From Tubulanus polymorphus (lineage: Eukaryota; Nemertea; Palaeonemertea; Tubulaniformes; Tubulanidae): DNA of 64,000 bases. Under the pieces are notes generated by a model, which saw nothing but the letters and a program-made list of their open reading frames with translations, had not been told where the DNA came from and ran no database searches. The position numbers and the translations under genes are program-made. Where the stretch lies: contig NC_134029.1 in the NCBI RefSeq assembly GCF_964204645.1, forward strand, positions 13,816,850-13,880,849, read 5' to 3'. Below, piece after piece: positions 20,701-29,607 of this stretch. Numbering within the stretch: the stretch's first letter is position 1; every line of letters starts with the position of its first letter.

Positions 20701-20720
20701 TTATTAAGGAAAAATTTTAT
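20698..20720 (-). promoter_or_regulatory. T-run/TTAATAAATG start block
   Basis: Minus-strand AATTTTTCCTTAATAAATG at the start of the VLTF3-like gene. Confidence 0.5.
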
Positions 20721-20746
20721 TAAAATTAATTTTTAGTGATGAGCGG

Positions 20747-20771
20747 TAATTTTTTTATGTTATAAATAATG
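20747..20771 (+). promoter_or_regulatory. T-run/TATAAATAATG start block
   Basis: TAATTTTTTTATGTTATAAATAATG; sits back to back with the block at 20698-20720, forming a 70-base divergent control region. Confidence 0.6.
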
Positions 20772-21512
20772 GTAGAATTAAAAGAATACAGAATATTTGT
20801 TGATTCTAGAAAACTTACAAATTATAAATCAAATAATTTAATAGTTCAATTAGATAGAGAATTTAAGAATTGTGTTGATTTAAAATTAGAAAATATAAGT
20901 TTATGTAACTCATTTTACAATATATCGGATAAAAGTCTAGAACATTTAATTTTTTCAATCTTTTACAAAAAGAGGAATAAATGGTTTTTTATATATTTAA
21001 AACCAGGATTATATAATTTAGATACATTAGCACAAGAAATTAATAGAAAAGCTCGAGCTAAATTAGGAAGTGATTCCGGATTTAGTATTAGAATTTTAAA
21101 AAGTGATAGTTCTAAAAAAATAAAGATTAGGTTAGCTAATGACGAACAATTTAGATTTACAGTAAGAAAACCTATAGGTAAACTGTTAGGAATTAACCCA
21201 GATATTGTTACAGCATACGCAGAAGGTAAATCAAACTTAATACCTTTTACACATTTTTATATTTATTGCAATTTAATTGACCCAACAAAAACATTTGAAG
21301 CAACTAAAGATACAATTTGTAATTCTAGTATATTAAATATTTTACCATTAAAAAATGTTAAACAATTTGGAACGCAAACTGAATGTGATTTTAAACCTTG
21401 TACTCCACATTTCAATAATTTTAAATTAGAAATAAGAAATCATAATGGTTATTTAATTGATTTGAATGACTTTCCTGTAATTTATGAATTAGTTATAAGA
21501 TGTAAAGAGTAA
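20769..21512 (+). CDS. Conserved virion-type protein, possible minor capsid/penton-like jelly roll
   Basis: Intact 247-residue gene. No signal peptide or membrane segment; it looks like an all-beta protein, with N-terminal YRIFVDSRKLTNYKSNN, a middle PGLYNLDTLAQEINRKA segment, then KLLGINPDIV, THFYIYCNLIDP, NILPLKNVKQFG and a C-terminal FKLEIRNHNGYLIDL. This layout is the one of a widespread protein in Polinton-type elements of invertebrates that I believe is a virion component. The jelly-roll/penton assignment is inference and needs structure comparison. It leads the rightward structural cluster; its TAA stop is part of the next gene's start block. Confidence 0.5.
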   Translation: MVELKEYRIFVDSRKLTNYKSNNLIVQLDREFKNCVDLKLENISLCNSFYNISDKSLEHLIFSIFYKKRNKWFFIYLKPGLYNLDTLAQEINRKARAKLGSDSGFSIRILKSDSSKKIKIRLANDEQFRFTVRKPIGKLLGINPDIVTAYAEGKSNLIPFTHFYIYCNLIDPTKTFEATKDTICNSSILNILPLKNVKQFGTQTECDFKPCTPHFNNFKLEIRNHNGYLIDLNDFPVIYELVIRCKE

Positions 21513-21531
21513 TTTTTTCACTATATAAATG
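21510..21531 (+). promoter_or_regulatory. T-run/TATATAAATG start block
   Basis: TAATTTTTTCACTATATAAATG; its TAA is the stop codon of the preceding gene. Confidence 0.6.
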
Positions 21532-21885
21532 AATATAACTGTTGGACCGAGTATATGTTTTGGATTTGATTTTAAACGTGAGAAAGAAATGAAATTTAAC
21601 ATTAATGATGTAATTACACATATCAAAAATATAACATTTTCTAATGAAACAACATTTGAGTATGAAACAACAATAGATAAAGAAACTTTAAATGTAGAAA
21701 AGATTACTAATTTAATTAGAGAATCTTTAAGATTTTATGAATTAGATGAAGATTTTATCATAGATGATATTAAAAACATATTAACCGAAATATATGATAA
21801 TCATAAAAGTAGCAATGAAATAAATGTTGAATTAATCATCACTAAAATAACTAAATATTTTGAAGATAGTAATTTTTTTGATTAA
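21529..21885 (+). CDS. 118-residue protein, unknown
   Basis: Intact and not recognised. Rich in Ile, Asn, Glu and Lys, mostly helical in appearance, with no membrane segment. It starts at the ATG of a TATATAAATG block, and its last codons (Asn-Phe-Phe-Asp-stop) are the T-run of the next gene's start block. It lies 16 bases after the virion-type protein and so probably belongs to the same expression class. In this position Polintons often carry small accessory capsid genes, but nothing here shows which. Confidence 0.5.
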   Translation: MNITVGPSICFGFDFKREKEMKFNINDVITHIKNITFSNETTFEYETTIDKETLNVEKITNLIRESLRFYELDEDFIIDDIKNILTEIYDNHKSSNEINVELIITKITKYFEDSNFFD

Positions 21886-21891
21886 TAAATG
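21870..21891 (+). promoter_or_regulatory. T-run/TTAATAAATG start block
   Basis: TAATTTTTTTGATTAATAAATG overlapping the end of the 118-residue gene. Confidence 0.6.
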
Positions 21892-21978
21892 AGTGATAAT
21901 AAGTGGATAATAACTGGATTATATAATGGCGCATTACTATCAGTTGGAATTGTTGGTTATTCAATGTTATTAAAATAA
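21889..21978 (+). CDS. 29-residue membrane peptide
   Basis: Very short gene, MSDNKWIITGLYNGALLSVG..., ending KYSMLLK-like at the TAA 21976-21978. Nearly all of it is one membrane segment (WIITGLYNGALLSVGIVGYSMLL). The strong T-run/TAATAAATG block just before it supports expression. Short single-span peptides are typical of virion membrane or lysis-type proteins; the role is not known here. Confidence 0.5.
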   Translation: MSDNKWIITGLYNGALLSVGIVGYSMLLK

Positions 21979-21987
21979 GTATTCAAA

Positions 21988-22110
21988 ATGGGAAGTGTTA
22001 ATGTTGATAGATTTGATATAAATGATATCTTAAAATTAACATTAGCAGTTACTTTATCTAATCTAACTATTGATTATTTAGAAAAACAAAAATATATTCC
22101 TCCCATATAA
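21988..22110 (+). CDS. 40-residue small protein, unknown
   Basis: MGSVNVDRFDINDILKLTLA... to IPPI-stop at 22108-22110, nine bases after the previous stop. A moderately hydrophobic amphipathic helix (ILKLTLAVTLSNLTIDYL) is visible. It lacks its own T-run block and may be read from the same transcript as the 29-residue peptide. Support is position and codon use only. Confidence 0.35.
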   Translation: MGSVNVDRFDINDILKLTLAVTLSNLTIDYLEKQKYIPPI

Positions 22111-22115
22111 ATGCA

Positions 22116-22137
22116 TAATTTTTTTGCTAAATAAATG
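22116..22137 (+). promoter_or_regulatory. T-run/TAAATAAATG start block
   Basis: TAATTTTTTTGCTAAATAAATG before the 140-residue gene. Confidence 0.65.
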
Positions 22138-22557
22138 GCTTCTACAATTATAACTATTAAAGGATCGGCAATTGTTAACGCTTTAGCATTTACTGGTGGT
22201 GGTTATTTATTCAAGCATATTGATAAAAATAGTTCATTAGGAGAACAAAGAAGACATAACTTAGCATTAGAAAAATACAATAAAGCAGCAGAAGAATATA
22301 GAGAAAAGAGGCAAAACTATATGGATTATATTAATAAGGAATTATATGATCAGAAGATTTCACATAGAGATTTTCAATCAGTTGATGATGCAATGAGTTT
22401 ATATAACGCGGTAACCAATAAAGAAAAATTACATCTATACAAACCTAAATTATCAGATTATTATACCCCAAGTAAAGAACAACAGAAATATGAAATAATA
22501 TGGATTTTAGGTGGAACTGTTATTGTTATATTTGTAGCATATAAATTAACTAATTAG
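22135..22557 (+). CDS. Conserved Polinton membrane protein, 140 residues
   Basis: Intact. An N-terminal hydrophobic part (IIKGSAIVNALAFTGGGYLF, residues about 6-26), a long charged helical middle (RHNLALEKYNKAAEEYREKRQNYMDYINK, coiled-coil-like, shown in part) and a C-terminal membrane segment (IIWILGGTVIVIFVAYKL). I recognise the N-terminal half as a recurrent hypothetical protein of invertebrate Polintons, next to other small membrane genes. Probably a virion membrane or assembly protein; no biochemical function is known to me. Well-defined start in a TAAATAAATG block. Confidence 0.55.
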   Translation: MASTIITIKGSAIVNALAFTGGGYLFKHIDKNSSLGEQRRHNLALEKYNKAAEEYREKRQNYMDYINKELYDQKISHRDFQSVDDAMSLYNAVTNKEKLHLYKPKLSDYYTPSKEQQKYEIIWILGGTVIVIFVAYKLTN

Positions 22558-22581
22558 TAATTTTTTTTTGCTAAATAAATG
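22558..22581 (+). promoter_or_regulatory. T-run/TAAATAAATG start block
   Basis: TAATTTTTTTTTGCTAAATAAATG before the 45-residue gene. Confidence 0.65.
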
Positions 22582-22716
22582 GAAGATAAAGTTGATAGTA
22601 TTGATATTATTCCTCATGATATAAATAAAACTAAATTAAAAATATATTTAGAAAAACAAATATTAGAATTTGAAAGTGACTTAAAGATAAAAAAGAAAAA
22701 ATATTTAAAATCTTAA
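22579..22716 (+). CDS. 45-residue acidic/basic small protein
   Basis: MEDKVDSIDIIPHDINKTKL... ending KYLKS-stop at 22714-22716. Acidic first third and lysine-rich tail, helical, no membrane segment. The longest T-run of the set precedes it. Not recognised. Confidence 0.45.
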   Translation: MEDKVDSIDIIPHDINKTKLKIYLEKQILEFESDLKIKKKKYLKS

Positions 22717-22729
22717 AATTATATATTAT

Positions 22730-23014
22730 TTGATTATAAGTGGTTCGGTTACAATTAGTTCTGTAATAACATTTCTAGCAATATTCAGTCCATTAACACC
22801 TTTAGCTATATCAATTGGTGTATTAGGATTAAGTTCAAGTGTTTTAACTGGTATAAGTTCAAAATTAAATATAAAAGGTAATAAAGAAAAAATTAAAACA
22901 AATATAAAAGAAATTAATAAATTGAAGAATACACTAGATTATACAATAAGTTTAAATGGTCATATAACAGTTGAAGAACAAGATAAATTATTAAAAAAAT
23001 TAATAAATTATTAA
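22730..23014 (+). pseudogene. Conserved hydrophobic Polinton protein lacking a start codon
   Basis: An open frame of about 94 codons reading IISGSVTISSVITFLAIFSP from 22733; the first possible start is a TTG, and no ATG or T-run block is present, so the start has probably been lost or lies in a damaged stretch at 22717-22735. Two hydrophobic segments (about residues 5-40) are followed by a helical part with KLKNTLDYTISLNGHITVEEQDKLL. The latter pattern is shared by a recurrent small membrane protein of invertebrate Polintons. It belongs to the same small-gene cassette. Confidence 0.45.
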
Positions 23015-23029
23015 TTTTTTAAATAAATG
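23012..23029 (+). promoter_or_regulatory. T-run/TAAATAAATG start block
   Basis: TAATTTTTTAAATAAATG; TAA is the stop of the previous frame. Confidence 0.6.
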
Positions 23030-24413
23030 GTAGATGGTTTTCCAAAAGCTTTCCAATATAATAAATCCATTAAATATAATATTCCAGCAATAGATTTTAA
23101 TAAAGATATTACTTATATAGAAATGAAGTTTTAGATTCATTAACTAATTTAGAAACTTATGTTACTGAAACTAATAATTTTAATGCAAAGATGGAAAATA
23201 TATTTCATGTATATTTAATTAATTTTAAAAAATTGAAAGTTGAAAAACAATGGTTATAAAAATCTAATATGAAGTACTGACAGAACCAATTAAATTTTGC
23301 TGTTTATTGTGCAACAACAGGATGTGGAATTAGTTGGAATGATCATTTGAATAATTCTAAATATAAATTAATTCAAAGTTTATTTAGATTTCATACATAC
23401 TTTCAAATCAGAATAATATTAAATGAATTAGAGTGCGCTTTACCAGGATCTAGGTATTTTAAAGAATTAGATAATAATATTAATTTATCAAAGTTTTATA
23501 AAATTTGTAATGAATTTAATATAGATATAAATAATTCTGATTTTAGAACAAAAATTGGAACAATAAGATCACTTCCTTGCCCTAAAAAGATTGCAGAATA
23601 TTGTGCACTTCCCATACCATCTAATAGTTTTTATAATATCTATAGTAATAAATTAGGTTATGGTAAAATAGAAACTAAAGATTTAGAAACATTAAATTTC
23701 AATAAATTACCGACATTTTATGATAATTTAAAACAAGAAAACAATAATGGTTGGGTTTATTTCATTTTAGAAAATAATGAAGGTTTTACAAAATCAGGTA
23801 TACAAAGAATAAATTAATCTATTAGAACTTATTTGATATGTATTTTAGGTGTGCAAGTTGAAACAAGATCCCCAATAATTGGAAATTTAAATACATCATT
23901 TGATGCACAGAAACAATTCAAAGTATTATTTGAAGATTCTATTCATAATGATAAAATAAATCGATTCCAGAAAACATTGTAAGATATCAAAATTATTTAG
24001 ATAAATCTCATGTAAGACTAAATTATTGTATAGGCCCTAATCTATTAATTATTTCTAATGATTTAGTACTAAAGAAGGGAAACATAATTGGTTACAATAA
24101 TCTAATTAAAACTGCAACAATAAATAATTCATTTGGATTAAATGATATAAATAAAAAGATTATTACCGCTCCAAAATTAATGGAAGGTGAAAAAAATAAA
24201 AAACATATTCAATCAACAGAAACTAAAACTAAGAATATTAAATTAAATAATGATTCTAAACCGGATTATAATACATCAGAAAATATTAAAACTGATAATA
24301 TTCAACATGATATAATTAAAACTGATAATGATAATAAATCCCATGAAAATACTAAATTAGCTTTAACTTGTATAGGAATTGTTATAGGAGGAATATTATA
24401 TTTTAAATTTTAA
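23027..24413 (+). pseudogene. Conserved Polinton virion-type protein with C-terminal membrane anchor
   Basis: About 460 codons. Start MVDGFPKAFQYNKSIKYNIP in a TAAATAAATG block. Recognisable parts: FAVYCATTGCGISWNDHL (about 23295-23350), LFRFHTYFQIRIILNELECAL, GFTKSGIQRIN and YLICILGVQVETRSP (23780-23870), KVLFEDSIHND, and a C-terminal anchor LTCIGIVIGGILYFKF ending at 24413. I know this arrangement from a widespread uncharacterised protein of Polinton-type elements in invertebrates; its role in the particle is not established. Breaks: frame change near 23125, stops near 23257 and 23277, a stop at 23815-23817, frame change near 23965. The last 77 codons include a low-complexity Thr/Asn/Lys linker. 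Confidence 0.6.
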
Positions 24414-24432
24414 TTTTTTTATTATATAAATG
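24411..24432 (+). promoter_or_regulatory. T-run/TATATAAATG start block
   Basis: TAATTTTTTTATTATATAAATG; begins with the stop codon of the preceding gene. Confidence 0.65.
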
Positions 24433-25893
24433 GATGTAGAAGGTGGAGAAGATATTGGAATGGATAATTTTGATGAACCTGGCATAACTGATGAACAACA
24501 ACCTGATTTTAGCGAAACAAGTTATAATGATGGTAATGAGCCAGGATATAATAATAATTTAAATATGCCTGATTATATTAAAAATGCAGAATCACAATTA
24601 AATCCTGAAAATTTAGATCCAGATTTAGTAAAACAAGATTTAGATAATTTAAACAAAATAGAGAAATTAGAATATATAATTGAAAATTCTAAACTTAACA
24701 TAAATGATGAAGACGTTGGACCTTTAGCAGATAAATTAAGATTTTTAGATAATGGTGAATGTTATTATCGTTTGAAAGGTGATTATTATATTGATATCTC
24801 TAATCAAAGGACAAAACTAAAAAAAATATTAGCGGAATCAACTTTGAAAAATTTAGAAACATTTAGAATTAAGAGAATAAGTAATAGTAATGAAATAACT
24901 GATGTTACACAAAAAGAAATAGATGATAATATAGACGTATTTAAACAAAGAATTAATGAATTATTTGAAATAATCAAAAAGAAATCAGAAACAGAAACAA
25001 CTTCTGAACAGAATATAACTTCCAAAACTAGTAAACTTAAATCCAATAAAGTTTCAATTGAAAAACTTTTACCGAATGGATAAATTGATGCAACAGATCA
25101 AGAATTAGAAGGTTTAAATAATATATTTTCTGTTGAAGCAATTAGAGAAATTAAAAGTATAAGACTTGCATCTGATAAAATTGCACATGATAAAAGTATA
25201 AGAGATTTTTAAATTAGAACTTTAGAAAAAGAATTAACTGATAAAAATAAAGAAATAGAACAATTAAAGTCTGATTTAGATCATCAAGTAATTGATGAAA
25301 TAGAGTATAGGCAAAAAGAATTACGATTAGAAAAAGAAATTAATAATTTAAAAGATAATTTAGAAGTACAGAAAGAAGAAATTAAATTATTATCAAAATC
25401 ATATGATTATAATATAAATAGATTAAAAGTTATTTTTAAAGATTTGTTGATTAAACCAAATTCTGAAATATCATTGAAAGATAGAATAAAATTATTATTT
25501 AAATTAGAAGGAATAACAATTCTTTCAATTCTAACTGCTGTAACTATGTTATTTACAACAATTGGTTTAGCTGTATCAAATGCTTTGAAATCTACTCCTA
25601 CTCCCAATAAACCAGATAAACCCCCAGATAATAATTCTATACAAGATAAAGTTAAAGATGGTTTAAAGAAATTAGCAAAATATTTATGGGAACTATCTAA
25701 AAAATCTGCTGCAGCTTTACCAGGAATTATTGCATCAATTGTTGGTTTTATATTGAAATCTGCTGGGAATATTCTTAACTTTGCTGCTGAACATATTATT
25801 TTATTTCTAATTACAGTTGTAAGTGCTATTATTTTTGGGTTAGTGAATATGATATCAAAAAGATATCAAGAAAAAATAATAAAAAATGAATAA
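24430..25893 (+). pseudogene. Coiled-coil/membrane protein, about 487 residues, two internal stops
   Basis: One frame runs from the ATG at 24430 to the TAA at 25891, broken by stops at 25081-25083 and 25210-25212. Parts: acidic N-terminus (MDVEGGEDIGMDNFDEPG), helical middle, a coiled coil (about 25213-25440), a hydrophobic segment (ILTAVTMLFTTIGLAVSNAL, about 25525-25590), a proline-rich linker, then KKSAAALPGIIASIVGFILKS and a last membrane segment (IILFLITVVSAIIFGLVNM). The C-terminal half matches a recurrent hypothetical protein of invertebrate Polintons. It could be a membrane-remodelling virion protein, which is inference. It sits directly before the capsid gene. Confidence 0.55.
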
Positions 25894-25894
25894 T

Positions 25895-25916
25895 TAATTT
25901 TTTTGTTAAATAAATG
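25895..25916 (+). promoter_or_regulatory. T-run/TAAATAAATG start block
   Basis: TAATTTTTTTGTTAAATAAATG at the start of the major capsid gene. Confidence 0.7.
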
Positions 25917-27112
25917 AGTGGGAGTTATATAAGTCCTTCTAAGATTTCTAGAATATCTAATGCTATTAAAGCAGAAAGATCACATCATATAATTACTCAT
26001 AATCCTTCAAATATTAATCCCGATGAAACTTTATATGTTAGAATTCCTCGATTAACACAAAATACTTTTTATGTTCCAAATAGTATTTATTTATCAGCTG
26101 ATATAAAAGTAACTGGTTATGATAATAATTATGTTGTTGATAATGTTGGGAGATATTTGATTAAAAAATTAACCTTAAAGATTGGTCCAGAAACAGTTTT
26201 CTCATTAGATGATTATAATTTATTTATGCATTATAAAGATTTATGGTTAACTAAAGAAAATAGAAATAATATGATATTTCAGGGTATTCAATCGGAAAAC
26301 GATAATAAATTAAGATCAGGAGCTAATGACGCAATAGTAACTCGTGCCACAGATAATTTGATTAAAAAGATTTATGGAAGCAAATATAAAATTCCATTAG
26401 ACTTTGAATTGATAAATAATAATGCACATTTATATAAATACGCAATTCAAGAAGATATTATATTTGAGATAACATTTGCTCCTGTAAATGAAATTGTATT
26501 ATCTAGCGTTGTTAAAGATATGTGTGATAAATTATCGAATATATGTTTAGAATATGACACAGTAATGAAAATATTGCTAGCACAATTCAAACTCAATACA
26601 ATCAAGGATTTTCATTATTATATGATTATATTGATAAATTTAAAACTGTAACTATTAATGCAAATGATGAAATAATTAATGAGAATATTAACTTCCCAAG
26701 AAGATCTATTAAAGGTATATTAATATTTTTTACCATTGCAACATATTCTAATGGTGCAATAAAGGTAGATAATTATTATAATCCTGAAATAACAAAAGTA
26801 GAAATAACTATCGAAGGAATAGCAAATAAAATATTTTGTCAAGGAATGAGAATGATAGATCAGTGGCCAGAAATTAGAAAACATTTTATGAATGAAAAAG
26901 TAAAATCATTTGAAAATTGTAATATTAATCAAATTGATTATTATTCCGGCAATAAATATGCATTATGGTTAGATTTTAGAACAACAGAGGATAATTCATT
27001 ACATGGTTCTGGGAAAAAACTACAGAACACTAAAGATGGAATACAATTATTCATGGCGAAGAAAAGAGGAGACAAAAATTTCAAAATGCACATTTATATT
27101 AAAACAAGATAA
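25914..27112 (+). pseudogene. Major capsid protein, double jelly-roll (hexon-like)
   Basis: Builds the icosahedral shell in related elements. Starts MSGSYISPSKISRISNAI; conserved parts are HNPSNINPDETLYVRIPRL, FYVPNSIYLSADIKVTG, NVGRYLIKKLTLKIG, a SDNDNKLRSG-like loop, KYKIPLDFELINN and IIFEITFAP in the first half, then RRSIKGILIFF, YYNPEITKVEITIEG, ALWLDFRTTEDNSLHGSG and LQNTKDGIQLF in the second. These are the hallmarks of the Polinton/adintovirus capsid family. A frame change lies near 26572, so two open pieces remain (25914-26651 and about 26575-27112). The 3' end overlaps the integrase open frame by about 110 bases, possibly through a deletion. Confidence 0.8.
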
Positions 27113-28118
27113 ATTAGATAAGATAATCCCACAAAATTTAGTTAAATATAAAGATATAAATGAATTTATGTTAGAACAACCAACATACACAACACATAAA
27201 AAAATTGTTAGAAAATATAAAACTCGTAAAACTATGGTAAGTTATGTAGATCAACAGTGGCAAGGAGATTTAATTGATATGAAAAATGTTAAGAAAGATA
27301 ATGATGATTATTGGTGGATATTGAATATAATTGATATTTTTAGTCGTTATGTATGGAGTTTCCCACTTTATAGAAAAGATGCTGTACAAACATCAAATGT
27401 TTTAAGAAAATTTCTTTCGGATGATAAACTAAAACCAGAAAAAATACAATTTGATGATGGAAAAGAGTTTGATAATTCACTTGTTCATGAACTCTTAGAT
27501 AATCATAATATTAAATATTTTTCAACAAAATCGGATAAAAAAGCAGCAATTGTTGAACGATTTAATAGAACATTAAGGACAAGAATGTGGAAATATTTTA
27601 CAGCAAATAATACTTTTAAATGGATTGATGTTTTACCAAAATTGATAGAAGGATATAATAATTCTTATCATTCTTCTATTGGAATGAAACCTATTGATGC
27701 TAGAAAACCTGAAAATGCTGAATTTGTTTGGAATAATTTATATGGAGCATTTCTTGTAGATGATTTTGGTGAACCTAAATTTAAAGTTGGTCAAAATGTT
27801 AGAATTTTTAAGTATAAAAAGATATTTGATAAAGGATACGATCGAAATTTTACTAGAGAAATATATAAAATAAAAAAGGTTATAACAACAAAACCATATG
27901 TCTATAAATTAGAAGATTTAGATAGTGAAGAAGTTGATGGCTACTTTTACGAAGAAGAATTGAGTTTAATTACTGAAAATCTAGAACAAGAATATAAAAT
28001 TGAAAAAGTATTAAAAACAAAAACTACTAAAAGAAAAAAATATTCTTTAGTAAAATGGGTTGGATGGCCAGATAAATTCAATGAATGGATATTATCAAGT
28101 AAAATTAAAAATATATAA
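27003..28118 (+). CDS. Retroviral-type DDE integrase with C-terminal chromodomain
   Basis: Catalyses insertion and makes the 6-bp duplications. Open for 371 codons; the real start is uncertain because the first about 35 codons overlap the capsid gene in another frame and do not look conserved, so a start inside 27100-27180 is more likely. Core: WQGDLIDM (first Asp), IQFDDGKEFDN (second Asp), AAIVERFNRTLRTRMWKYF (Glu); this is a DD35E layout. Then YNNSYHSSIGMKPIDARKP, an SH3-like segment and a chromodomain (YKIEKVLKTK...YSLVKWVGWPDKFNEWI). No break is visible, which contrasts with the rest of the element. It ends directly at the ATPase ATG (TAAATG). Confidence 0.9.
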   Translation: MVLGKNYRTLKMEYNYSWRRKEETKISKCTFILKQDKLDKIIPQNLVKYKDINEFMLEQPTYTTHKKIVRKYKTRKTMVSYVDQQWQGDLIDMKNVKKDNDDYWWILNIIDIFSRYVWSFPLYRKDAVQTSNVLRKFLSDDKLKPEKIQFDDGKEFDNSLVHELLDNHNIKYFSTKSDKKAAIVERFNRTLRTRMWKYFTANNTFKWIDVLPKLIEGYNNSYHSSIGMKPIDARKPENAEFVWNNLYGAFLVDDFGEPKFKVGQNVRIFKYKKIFDKGYDRNFTREIYKIKKVITTKPYVYKLEDLDSEEVDGYFYEEELSLITENLEQEYKIEKVLKTKTTKRKKYSLVKWVGWPDKFNEWILSSKIKNI

Positions 28119-28724
28119 ATGAATAAGGAATTATTTATATTTGAGCCTCATAATATGTTAATTTCTGGCGTAACAAATTGTGGAAAAACTTATTTTATAT
28201 TAAATTTATTAGAAACTGTTTATGAAAACTATTTTGATAATATAGTATTATTTTGTCCAACATATGAGAATTTAATCAAACTTATGATAGAAATATTACT
28301 AGAAATAATAAATTTATTATATTAGATCCTAAAACAGTAAAAATTTAGATAATTGTATAAAAATAGCAATTGTTATTTATAAAGGATCAAATACATTATT
28401 TATCATAGATGATTGCGCAAATTTACATGATTCAAAAGTTAGAGAAAGTGAGTTATGTTATTTAGCTTTCTCTGGGAGACATTTTGGGATAACAACTTGG
28501 GTTTTAAATCAAAAATATAATTCAATTGTTAAAGATTTTAGAGAAAACATTAGATTTTTAGTATTATTCTACAATAAAGATAGAAAATCGATGAAAAATG
28601 CGCTTGAGGAAAATGATATTATTCCACATGATATACATAATGAATATATGGATAAGTTGAAAAATATTATAAGATCAAAATTACTATTTAGATTACAACA
28701 CCCATTTAAATATGAATTTATTTA
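28119..28724 (+). pseudogene. DNA packaging ATPase (A32/FtsK-HerA type)
   Basis: Powers DNA entry into the capsid in related elements. Starts MNKELFIFEPHNMLISG at the ATG touching the integrase stop. Walker A is GVTNCGKT (about 28163-28187), Walker B LFIIDDCA (about 28400), followed by a sensor-like LAFSGRHFGITTWVLNQ. The end is HPFKYEFI-stop at 28722-28724. Frame changes near 28268 and 28340 (bases missing in KTVK-NLD compared with the copy in element A) break it. At about 200 residues it has the compact size usual for Polintons. Confidence 0.85.
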
Positions 28725-28727
28725 AAT

Positions 28728-28985
28728 TCAACTAGCTTGTTAATCTAGTTGAATTCTAGTTACATTCTAGTTGAATTCTAGTTATTGGTAGTTGTAACAA
28801 AAATCAACTAGATTTAACAATATTTTAACTAGCTTGTTAATCTAGTTTAATTCTAGTTACATTCTAGTTGAATTCTAGTTGTTAGTAGTTGGAACAAAAA
28901 TCAACTAGATTTAACAAGAAATAAACAAAAACAACAATATTTCAACTAGCTTGTTAATCTAGTTGAATTCTAGTTGCAACAACAC
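28728..28985. repeat. CTAG-rich tandem repeat block between ATPase and next gene
   Basis: Three copies, about 100 bp apart, of CAACTAGCTTGTTAATCTAGTT followed by GAATTCTAGTTACATTCTAGTTGAATTCTAGTT and AACAAAAATCAACTAGATTTAACAA. AACTAG and CTAGTT can pair locally. It is shared with element A (2804-2990). It is the only sizeable non-coding block of the structural region, so a packaging, recombination or control role is possible. Confidence 0.75.
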
Positions 28986-28988
28986 AAC

Positions 28989-29010
28989 TAATTTATTTGT
29001 TATATAAATG
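28989..29010 (+). promoter_or_regulatory. TATATAAATG start block (weaker T-run)
   Basis: TAATTTATTTGTTATATAAATG; element A has an unbroken T-run at this place (2991-3012). Confidence 0.55.
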
Positions 29011-29607
29011 GGAGGTGAAAAGAAAATAAAAATCTAAAAATGGTGATGTTCCAATTGAAAAAACGATTTAGGAATAACAGAAACAAAATTAACTCCAGAT
29101 GATGGTGCTTTAAATAATGTTACAACAAATAATAATTATGAATATTATCTTTATTGTAAACATCAATTAGAAATATAAATAGCATCTGGAAAATGTAAAA
29201 ATTTTGTCGGTAAAAATTTAACTTATAATGAATTAGATACAATGAAATCAGATGAAATTATTAGATTATTTAAGATTTATGAAGCCGCGAGAACAGCTAG
29301 AATTAATGACGCGATATCAGAAAATGTAGTAAAAGGTTATAGTAAATTATGTAATTATATACTACCAATTGAAGATGAAAATAGATTATATTCCGATTTA
29401 AAAAATGATTATTTAGTTATGACTGAATTAAATAAATGGATTGGATATTTATCATTTCAATTAGGTGGATTTATGACATTATTATCAACTGGAGTTATAA
29501 CATTTTCAAATATTGAAAGTAAAAATATTTCTATAATAAATGAACAAGGCGGAAGAAGTGAAGGAATTAACTGTGAAGAAAAAACCGAGATCACAGAAAC
29601 AAATTGA
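29008..29607 (+). pseudogene. Conserved Polinton gene, unknown function (element B copy)
   Basis: Starts MGGEKK at the TATATAAATG block and ends at the TGA 29605-29607. Frame changes near 29030 and 29070 and a stop near 29178 damage the first third; from 29242 it is open (MKSDEIIRLFKIYEAARTARINDAI). A hydrophobic stretch lies in the second half (IGYLSFQLGGFMTLLSTGVITF, shown in part). Homologous to 3010-3593. The next gene starts inside its end in another frame, so the two are tightly coupled. Role unknown, perhaps assembly. Confidence 0.6.

Noticed and set aside
22730-22735. TTG as a genuine start codon for the hydrophobic protein
   Set aside because: All neighbouring genes use ATG in a conserved block; a lost start is more likely than a TTG start in a eukaryotic virus-like element.
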